From positions 306,501-370,500 of the forward strand of contig JAODUO010000869.1 of assembly GCA_025642075.2 (NCBI GenBank): 64,000 nt of DNA, given 5' to 3'. Below the pieces are notes generated by a model. That model saw only the letters and a program-made list of their open reading frames with translations, was not told the origin of the DNA and ran no database searches. Every line of letters begins with the position of its first letter. Within the stretch, counting starts at the first letter, position 1. The translations under genes and the position numbers were made by a program. The DNA comes from Ridgeia piscesae. Lineage: Eukaryota > Annelida > Polychaeta > Sabellida > Siboglinidae. Below are positions 60,001-64,000 of the stretch, in pieces.

Positions 60001-60923
60001 TTTTCACCTGACATTTTTACTGTGAAGCAGGCAACATGTCAAGGAGCAAGTTTATTTTATGCACTAATCTCTACTGAAAACACAGGTATAAAACTTGTCC
60101 ACATATCTTGGATAATAATCTCATTATGTAAAGTGTAATTATGTCGATCGATTGAATTGCCAACATGTGGCACTGCTGAGCGGAATTATGCAAATTTTTT
60201 TAATATTTTCTGTCAATAATGTATAACTTTGTGGTTTGTTTCTTATAACTAATAAAGAAGTAACAACTTTGGTCAACAGTTCAACGTCACTTTATTTATG
60301 AAGTAGTTACCGCCGTTGAAAATAATATTAACTTTGTTGGCGCCAAAAAATTGTGTTGTGTGAGATGAGAAAAAATAGGTGCTACTGTCGATTGACCCCA
60401 TTTCTATGGTTTCACAGACAAATGTCACATTAAATACCATGACCGTGCATCTTATATCATCTATCCGTTTGCCTGCCTTCTTGAAGTAAATTAGCGGAAT
60501 TATCCTTCAAAATGCGTCATCATTTAACTATATTTGCGACTCAACTCCATCTTTGATTTCACTTTAGCGTGTACGTAAATACCCAAAGAACTGCACTAAT
60601 TGGATGAAAACTATGGGATTCCTAGTGATGCCGATATACCGACATCATTCATGATGCCGATATACCGAAGGCAATGGAACTCCAAAATGTCAGACTGCGG
60701 GGAAGCCGTGCCAAGTGCAAACTATGACTAGAATTGTATCCCGGATACAATGGGTAAAAAGCCCACTGACAATTCGCATTTCAAATTATACGTTTAGAGT
60801 TTTGCTTAGGTTTGGGATGCATAGACATCTGCTTGTCTAGATATATATCTCCGAGATATGTATATAATATATATATAGGCTGTGAGTGTTTTTAATTAAT
60901 ACTTACGATTCTGTATCCGCCAT
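39016..60923 (-). CDS. NAP1L: Nucleosome assembly protein 1-like histone chaperone, 15 coding exons, 419 aa
   Basis: NAP1 proteins bind H2A-H2B (and H1) and help assemble and remodel nucleosomes, shuttling between cytoplasm and nucleus. All fifteen exons join through GT-AG introns without a phase error into 1260 nt. Landmarks in order are SLMQNPEVLAALQDRL and FYEEVHALECKYA in the N-terminal dimerisation part, and DPVGISEFWLTIFKNIDMLS. Next come GFTLEFYFDENEFFTNTM and CTIDWKKGKNVTVK, then the basic KHKGRGTKRTVTKT that serves as the family nuclear-localisation hairpin. NDSFFNFFGPP and LAADFEIGHFIRERIVPRAV follow. The protein ends in a long Asp/Glu tail (about 383-410). Human NAP1L1 is about 390 residues. 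An extra acidic/Lys-rich exon at 54805-54919 explains part of the difference. The C-terminus is uncertain: the stop follows HQVC, but CAG|GTATGC just before it could be a donor to an unseen last exon. Confidence 0.95.
39640..40700 (-). pseudogene. Decayed LINE reverse transcriptase fragment (CR1/L2-like)
   Basis: This fragment in NAP1L intron 14 reads in the gene's sense direction. Pieces in shifting frames match the C-terminal half of non-LTR reverse transcriptases. These include TALSWFQSYVTGRFQRVAV, GMPQGSVLGPILYFIYTSP, the catalytic YVDD at 40436-40425, ALDYANSLLYGLPQT, RKYDQISPVLQHLHLL, and LTYMVL with its following HDQAP. Several frameshifts separate them, so it is not active. The order and motifs fit the CR1/L2/jockey group. 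The 5' endonuclease part is absent. Confidence 0.85.
40946..40975 (-). CDS. NAP1L: NAP1L coding exon 14 (acidic micro-exon)
   Basis: A 30-nt exon encoding residues 386-395, YDDEEGEEEE. The acceptor is TTGGCAG|TAT and the donor GAGGAAGAG|GTGAGT. It is phase 0 on both sides, so it can be skipped without a frameshift. Confidence 0.9.
43165..43905 (+). repeat. Diverged tandem duplication
   Basis: Segments 43165-43590 and 43657-43905 align in the same order. Shared landmarks include CCCCAATTT-AAG, GGAATTCCAATATAAT-like, TGAAATCACCCAAAATT and GAGTTTTGCAAAG-GATGTGCCA. The first copy is longer because it contains about 150 bp of extra sequence (about 43275-43425). The identity is clearly decayed, so this is an old duplication. 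Confidence 0.7.
43270..43362 (+). mobile_element. LINE/SINE-like 3' tail fragment
   Basis: The fragment ends with GACAATAAAGTTTTATTGTA followed by TTGTA repeats, resembling the AATAAAG plus short-repeat tail of LINE-derived 3' ends. It lies in the extra segment of the first duplicated copy, so it probably inserted after the duplication. Confidence 0.4.
43989..44102 (-). CDS. NAP1L: NAP1L coding exon 13
   Basis: The exon encodes residues 348-385, DEETEALLAADFEIGHFIRE through VPRAVLYFTGEALDDD. This is the last conserved block of the NAP domain before the acidic tail. The acceptor is CCACCTAG|GAC and the donor GACGAT|GTATGT. Confidence 0.96.
44538..44557 (-). CDS. NAP1L: NAP1L coding exon 12 (20-nt micro-exon)
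   Basis: The exon supplies two bases of Val341 and then PDGEEP. The acceptor TTTTGTAG|TT and donor ACCA|GTAAGT are both strong. Its 20 nt are needed to keep exon 11 and exon 13 in frame, which supports it despite its size. Confidence 0.85.
44558..46423 (-). other. NAP1L intron 11
   Basis: The intron contains the long inverted repeat at 45389-45917 and a G-rich patch at 46178-46208. The remaining sequence shows nothing recognisable. Confidence 0.75.
45389..45917. mobile_element. Long inverted repeat (about 215-bp arms), fold-back element
   Basis: The left arm 45389-45605 and right arm 45704-45917 are reverse complements at roughly 90% identity around a 98-bp spacer. The outer ends read AAGTGCTTATCGAAAC and the inner ends CATCAGTCGGAAGC. 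The symmetry stops sharply on both sides. There is no coding capacity. A fold-back/MITE-type element or a palindromic duplication fits. No clear target duplication was identified. Confidence 0.85.
46424..46569 (-). CDS. NAP1L: NAP1L coding exon 11 (basic NLS hairpin)
   Basis: The exon encodes residues 292-340 with CTIDWKKGKNVTVKVIKKMQ, the basic KHKGRGTKRTVTKT and NDSFFNFFGPP. In yeast Nap1 the equivalent beta-hairpin carries the nuclear-localisation signal. The acceptor TTGTAG|AT lies about 25 bp from the edge of the 54-bp minisatellite. The donor is ACAG|GTAGTG, weaker than the others. Confidence 0.97.
46595..48196 (+). repeat. 54-bp minisatellite in NAP1L intron 10
   Basis: About 30 units, mostly 54 bp, with cores CTCTAAACAACCCTATCTAC and TCTGGAGGCCACACCTCCAC. 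Shortened units lack CCCTAT. GGAGGCCACACCTCC inside each unit is a 5-bp-arm hairpin. Two variants alternate: CACCTGTAAA and CACCTTTCAA. The right edge is cut by an inserted element, and a single further unit remains at 52650-52681. Confidence 0.96.
48197..49498. mobile_element. Tigger/pogo-like non-autonomous element
   Basis: The right terminus, read inward on the minus strand, is CAGTGGAACCCCTCATTTAA followed by GACCGCCC and is flanked by TA. The left end carries the related ACCACCCTCATTTATGACC, with its outermost bases lost or changed. CAGTGGAACCCC-type termini and a TA target are typical of Tigger/pogo elements. The subterminal part at 49434-49490 folds on itself. The interior has no transposase frame. 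Confidence 0.7.
49434..49490. repeat. Subterminal hairpin of the Tigger-like element
   Basis: ACCCCTCTTTTAAGACCGCC, an AT-containing loop and then GGCGGTCTTAAATGAGGGGT form a nearly perfect inverted repeat of about 24-bp arms. Confidence 0.9.
49933..49961. repeat. Short inverted repeat
   Basis: TGTATTACTAGCC and GGCTACTAATACA are 13-bp arms with one mismatch. It may mark one side of the transposon that carries the pogo-like pseudogene. Confidence 0.6.
50201..51920 (-). pseudogene. Decayed pogo/Tigger-family transposase with an intron
   Basis: In transcription order, 51920-51751 encodes a pogo-type N-terminal HTH (KRASYDANFKLKVIEKANKF, HFGVNEKQVSEWR). TGA at 51750-51748 interrupts it. 51744-51511 encodes a CENP-B-type HTH (FKASNGWLASFKARHGL). 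Then the first catalytic Asp appears in NMDETPMKFDIA, with frameshifts following. A donor ATGG|GTAAGC at 51199/51198 and acceptor GACAG|GC at 50734/50733 join DEMG to CIDWIR in frame across a 465-nt intron. The last exon keeps LLVWDSCQVNL and LVQLLDVSINRPFK (second and third acidic residues) and ends FKKCGISNKLD plus an acidic tail. Stops and frameshifts in the 5' half make it non-functional. Confidence 0.88.
50650..52660. other. Flank of pogo-like copy; outer boundary not found
   Basis: Beyond the transposase (51921-52649) I could not identify a matching terminal repeat. A diverged patch CCGACCTTTGTAGTCGAC near 52259 may be part of the element. The stretch up to the residual minisatellite unit at 52650 has no gene. 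Confidence 0.4.
52650..52681 (+). repeat. Residual unit of the 54-bp minisatellite
   Basis: CCTGTAAACTCTAAATAACC followed by CTATCTACA matches the unit of the array that stops at 48196. It implies that the intervening 4.45 kb was inserted into, or has separated, one array. Confidence 0.8.
52980..53119 (-). CDS. NAP1L: NAP1L coding exon 10
   Basis: The exon encodes residues 246-291, GFTLEFYFDENEFFTNTMLS through MRSEPDKDEPFGFEGPEIV, the beta-sheet part of the NAP domain. The acceptor is TGTGGCAG|GGC and the donor AAAGG|GTAAGT. Two bases carry over to Gly292. Confidence 0.97.
53546..53614 (-). CDS. NAP1L: NAP1L coding exon 9
   Basis: The exon encodes residues 223-245, EQDEPILKHLRDIRVKLSQS followed by DPM, directly comparable to HDEPILKHLKDIKVKFS in human NAP1L1. 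The acceptor is TTTTTCAG|GAA and the donor CCAATG|GTGAGT. It is phase 0 on both sides. Confidence 0.97.
53894..53970 (-). CDS. NAP1L: NAP1L coding exon 8
   Basis: The exon encodes residues 197-222 with EDPVGISEFWLTIFKNIDML, one of the most conserved NAP family blocks. The acceptor is TATTCCAG|AA and the donor GTTCAG|GTGCGT. Confidence 0.97.
54805..54919 (-). CDS. NAP1L: NAP1L coding exon 7 (Lys/Glu-rich insert)
   Basis: The exon encodes residues 159-196, a charged low-complexity stretch (DDMKTKAKVEEVNETGEKTE, then EGEDGEEDKK). It corresponds to the variable accessory loop between the dimerisation helix and EFWL block. The acceptor is ACTTGTAG|GAT and the donor AAAG|GTGAGT. Confidence 0.9.
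55726..55755 (-). CDS. NAP1L: NAP1L coding exon 6 (30-nt micro-exon)
   Basis: The exon encodes residues 149-158, ESPGKIPKIE. The acceptor is TTTGCAG|GAA and the donor ATAGAG|GTAAGC. Phase 0 on both sides makes it a candidate cassette exon. Confidence 0.85.
56026..56118 (-). CDS. NAP1L: NAP1L coding exon 5
   Basis: The exon encodes residues 118-148, RQEIVTGNIEPTDSDCDWPS followed by an acidic DDEEGEDEKLA. It aligns with the EIINAIYEPTEEECEW region of NAP1L1. The acceptor is ATTTCCAG|AGG and the donor CTTGCC|GTGAGT. It is phase 0 on both sides. Confidence 0.95.
57044..57185 (-). CDS. NAP1L: NAP1L coding exon 4 (dimerisation helix)
   Basis: The exon encodes residues 70-117: SLPKVVKRRIKALKKLQFEM, then ESTFYEEVHALECKYATKYT and PLVEK. 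This is the long alpha-helix that mediates NAP1 dimerisation. The acceptor is TTTTTAG|TC-like TTTTAG|T and the donor GAGAAG|GTAAGT. Confidence 0.97.
57576..57708 (-). CDS. NAP1L: NAP1L coding exon 3
   Basis: The exon encodes residues 26-69 and two bases of Ser70. It holds the conserved SLMQNPEVLAALQDRLGSMI and the GYIQS motif before the dimerisation helix. The acceptor is TTTTGTAG|GT and the donor CAAAG|GTAAAC. Confidence 0.96.
57900..58799. mobile_element. Element with 33-bp terminal inverted repeats in NAP1L intron 2
   Basis: The left end 57900-57932 (GTGACGTGTTCTAACGAAAT and on) and the right end 58767-58799 are reverse complements at 29 of 33 positions. AAAT flanks both sides directly. 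The inner 58130-58420 is CpG-rich, unlike the intron, and carries the palindrome ACTGACGTCAGT (58255-58266, a CRE core) and CCAAT (58272-58276). There is no transposase frame. The superfamily is not assigned. Confidence 0.65.
58255..58276. promoter_or_regulatory. CRE palindrome and CCAAT box
   Basis: A perfect 12-bp palindrome contains TGACGTCA, with CCAAT eight bases further on, inside a CpG-rich block. Such pairs are typical of promoters. Whether this intronic copy is used is unknown. Confidence 0.4.
58859..58917 (-). CDS. NAP1L: NAP1L coding exon 2
   Basis: The exon encodes residues 6-25, KPENVEEDIEEISTEQQGQ, the acidic disordered N-terminal arm typical of NAP1L proteins. The acceptor is GTCGTGCAG|C and the donor ACAAG|GTATGG. 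One base carries to Gly26. Confidence 0.9.
58918..60906 (-). other. NAP1L intron 1
   Basis: AT-rich, with a TTGGCGCCAA palindrome (E2F-like) at about 60339-60348 and a short TATA repeat near 60840-60880. No element or gene recognised. Confidence 0.65.
60907..60923 (-). CDS. NAP1L: NAP1L coding exon 1 (start codon)
   Basis: ATG at 60923-60921 begins MADTES, comparable to MADIDNKE of human NAP1L1. The context GAAATGG is favourable. The donor is AATC|GTAAGT. The 5' UTR part of this exon runs up to an acceptor TTTGCAG|GT at 60942, so an upstream non-coding exon exists. Confidence 0.9.
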
Positions 60924-61863
60924 TTCTATATACTGATGATACCTGCAAACACATCACATGTTATAACAACATTGCTGTATACTGGTCCCTCTCGTGGTCA
61001 GAACATCAAAATCAATCCTAGTCCCTTTCGTGGCTTTTATGTAAAGCACATGATTCATTCACAGCACAATCTCCTGATTTAATAGGATTCAATAGCAGGT
61101 ATGTTTCCATTAATTTAGCCATGAGAGGGTTAAGCAATCATTATGTAGTTTTCACCAACAAGTTTAGCAACCAAGTAGCCAGATGACAATACTGATAAAA
61201 AATTGCCATCAATGATAAAATAAGTATGTCAAGTTACCCAGATAGTGAGTGACATTTAGATTACGTGAACCTAAAAAACCTAAACAATTCGGCCAACTAT
61301 TCTTATCAACAGCACTTCTTCACATTCATGTGGTTACCTCTACATTCAAACTAGCAGATGGATAAGTAATACGGGGTCGAATAAAACCTGCATTAGATGG
61401 AAGAACATAGCGAGATAATAGTTAATATGCTGAACTTCGAAAATGAAGTCGTCCGACCACAGGCACAGCCCTACGCTACGCAGCCCGAATCACCACGTAG
61501 CCCACGTGGAGTGGCGTGCAAACGATGACGACACCGATCAAATATTCACCCTATAAAACCACGAATTCCCTCCAGACCATTCACTAACTGAATTTTACTA
61601 TACAGAGGTGACACAATGGGAGTTACAGTAACTACTGTAGTCAAATAAGCAACTACTGTAGACAACTCTCTAGGAACAGTCCGTCATCTCGTCTAGAATT
61701 CGTAGTCCAACGGAGTGACGCTGGTTTCACGACCACATTTATATCATTCTTTTAGAATATTACATGCCCTATTCGATAAGTATAACTTAAAAAACCGCAT
61801 GTCATTATATAACAGTCGAGCTACAGAATGATCGTAAATGTATGGCAATGTAAAGTAACTTAC

Positions 61864-62015
61864 AAATGTTTGATGGAACACTCGTTTCCGTAGCCACACG
61901 AGGAATATGGTGACAAAATGGACGATTCTTTGAACGTGGTTTCTGATTGCTGGAGCGTAATCACGTGAGAAAGCACTTTCTCCAATAAAACTTCGCATAA
62001 CAACACCACTAACAA
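61864..62015 (-). other. Probable NAP1L non-coding first exon
   Basis: A minus-strand donor CATTT|GTAAGT at 61863-61858 can pair with the acceptor before 60942. The upstream 61864 to about 62015 would be the 5' UTR exon, starting beside the E2F-like motif. The exon start is inferred. The 84-codon frame across it has no recognisable domain. The intron 60943-61863 contains a CACGTG E-box near 61504 and nothing else recognised. Confidence 0.45.
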
Positions 62016-62029
62016 TTTGGCGCCATTTT
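62016..62029. promoter_or_regulatory. E2F-like / YY1-like motif in the presumed NAP1L promoter
   Basis: TTTGGCGCCATTTT contains the E2F consensus TTTGGCGC on the plus strand and AAATGGCGCC (YY1-like core) on the minus strand, just upstream of the inferred first exon. Cell-cycle control of a histone chaperone would be reasonable, but this is inference. Confidence 0.4.
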
Positions 62030-62039
62030 CGTTGTCAAA

Positions 62040-62994
62040 TTATAACTATTGGACATCCTTCGAATGGCCTAGGACTAGGCATAGGCCTAGGCACAGCTGG
62101 ACCTCTAATACATTTAATAACACATAAAATAAATAATTAATTGAAGCAAATCACATGAAAATGTAAGAACTGGCTACAGTAAATAATTAATAATATATAA
62201 ATTAATAAAAACTAGATAAATAAAAACACAAAAATAAAATAAATCCTTTGAATCATTAAAATATTCTTACATTCTTTTTTAAATAGATGTTTTTGTTGAA
62301 TGGATTGTACCTCAAATGGAAGTTAACAACATTACCTGAATTTTGACAAACTCATAAATAAGATTTATATGAGGTGCTGCATATATTATATCAATATATG
62401 CATTGTCACAGCGAGCTGTTGGAACATACAGAACAACAACTACCATTTTTTCCCTAGCTGTGGACATCCACTCATTGCCAGAAAAAACAGAGGGAACCAG
62501 AAATAAACATACACTAAGCTGTTGTTTGAAAGATCTTGATGTTGAAATGACGGACCTCGATCCCAGTCTTAATTAATATATATGCAGCCATCCGAATGGA
62601 TCGAGTGCCACTGGAATCAGAGGATCAGTCTTTATTGTGTCACTCTTACTGTGTATTATACTTCACTTCCTGTTGTGCTCAGCTAGTGTATTTTGCACAA
62701 TGAATCATAAAATCATGTGTGTTATTTTACCAGGCTCCAAGGGAATGTATCTTGAAGTGTACAAAAAGCATCTTTGCCAAAATGTAACAATTTAACAAGT
62801 ATATAACTAGTGTCTTTTATAATGAGTAGACCCTTTACTTGGGACAGGCAACATTTCACTGAAACGCTACTATAAATACGTATATATAAATGTCTCTACG
62901 GTTCGCTAAGTCAAGATGCAAAACGATTTTATAAATTCTTGGTTCACATTTGTGTAAATTATGCAAAATCACAATTTAATAGGACCCCTTGCCC
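62040..62994. other. Intergenic AT-rich stretch
   Basis: No open frame, RNA gene or repeat family recognised between the NAP1L promoter region and the 19-bp array. Confidence 0.6.
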
Positions 62995-63838
62995 ATTCCC
63001 TTGGGCTAGTGGGACTAATGGGGGGCTAGTGGGACTAATGGGGGCTAGTGGGACTAATGGGGGGCTATAGTGGGACTGAGGGGGGCTAGTGGGATTAATG
63101 GGGGCTAGTGGGACTAATGGGGGCTAGTGGGATTAATGCAGGCTAGTGGGACTAATGGGGGCTAGTGGGACTAATGGGGGCTAGTGGGACTAATAGGGGC
63201 TAGTGGGACTAATGGGGGCTAGTGGGATTAATGGGGGCTAGTTGGACTGATGGGGGCTAGTGGAACAAATAGGGGGCTACTGGGACTAATTGGGGCTAGT
63301 GGGACTAATGGGGGCTAGTGGGATTAATGGGGGCTAGTGGGACTAATGGGGGGCTAGTGGGAGTAATGGGGGGTTAGTGGGACTAATGGGGGGCTAGTTG
63401 GACTAATGGGGGCTAGTGGGAGTAATGGGGGCTAGTGGGAGTAATGGGGGCTAGTGGGAGTAATGGGGGCTAGTTGGACTAACGGGGGGGGGGCTAACAG
63501 GGGGAGGGGGAGTGAGACTAATGGGGGGCTAGTTGGACTAATGGGGGCTAGTGGGAGTAACGGGGACTAGTGGGACTAATGTGTAAATGGGGGGGCTACT
63601 GGGACTAATGGGGGGATAGTGAGACTAATGGGGGGCTAGTGGGAGTAATGGGGGGCTAGTGGTACTAATGGGGGGGCTAGTGGGACTAATGGGGGGGTAG
63701 TGGGACTAATGGGGGCTACTGGGACTAATGGGGGGCTAGTGGGACTAATGGGGGGCTACTGGGGGCTAGTGGGACTAATGGGGGCTATTGGGACTAATGG
63801 GGGCTAGTGGGACTAATGGGGGGCTAGTGGGACTAGTT
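62995..63838 (+). repeat. 19-bp G-rich minisatellite
   Basis: About 44 units of 18-22 bp with core GGGGGCTAGTGGGACTAAT. The G run varies from four to nine. Repeated G4-7 and GGG runs make the plus strand capable of G-quadruplex formation. Units are more heterogeneous around 63470-63600. Confidence 0.96.
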
Positions 63839-64000
63839 ATCCTTATACCAACACTACCTAGCTGTTCCATTCAGTGTTCTGACCCACCTTAATTTGATGT
63901 ACCTGATATTAAATGAGAAAACATTGATACGTCTGATGCATATTCAAGGAATGTCAGACTTTTAATTGAAGGTAAACCACAAAAAAACACAAATCACAAT
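63839..64000. other. Right flank, nothing recognised
   Basis: Short AT-rich sequence after the G-rich array with no feature. Confidence 0.5.

Noticed and set aside
61744..61998. 84-codon minus-strand frame beginning MRSFIGES
   Set aside because: It overlaps the inferred non-coding first exon and donor of NAP1L and has no recognisable domain. NAP1L coding starts at a better-supported ATG at 60923.

Overview
The window is animal nuclear DNA. It holds two multi-exon genes with GT-AG introns, AT-rich introns, decayed transposons and many tandem arrays. No bacterial operon, ribosome-binding site, CRISPR array, rRNA or convincing tRNA was seen. The receptor gene is an E78 (NR1E) orthologue, a subfamily best known from protostomes, so the source is most likely an invertebrate. 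A mollusc or other lophotrochozoan is my inference from the E78 gene plus the intronic minisatellite load; I cannot name a species.

Plus strand, 1743-31373: eight coding exons of an E78/NR1E nuclear receptor. The exons join in perfect phase to a 466-residue protein with two zinc fingers, a C-terminal extension and a ligand-binding domain that ends in an AF-2-like helix. Intron 1 is about 16.8 kb. Its introns carry at least eight minisatellite arrays (units of 20, 25, 26, 33, 45/48, 50 and 51 bp and a CCCT-rich tract). Several lie within about 60 bp of a splice site. Intron 1 also contains three copies of a hAT-like non-autonomous element with 8-bp target-site duplications. One of these copies sits inside a minisatellite.

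Minus strand, 60923-39016: fifteen coding exons of a nucleosome assembly protein 1-like (NAP1L) histone chaperone, again in perfect phase, 419 residues. There is a probable non-coding first exon near 61.86-62.0 kb beside an E2F-like motif. Its introns hold a 54-bp minisatellite, a decayed pogo/Tigger transposase that still keeps a recognisable intron, a Tigger-like terminal-repeat element, a long inverted repeat, a CR1/L2-type LINE fragment and an element with 33-bp terminal inverted repeats.

The two genes are tail to tail. Poly(A) signals on the two strands (plus about 36.43 kb, minus about 36.70 kb) suggest that long 3' UTRs may end within a few hundred bases of each other. A G-rich 19-bp array lies at 62995-63838. 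About one fifth of the window is tandem repeat. I found no gene cassette that looks like a new enzymatic or defence system. The unusual features are the exon-hugging minisatellites, an orphan copy of the exon 3 donor region embedded in an array, and the nested mobile elements.
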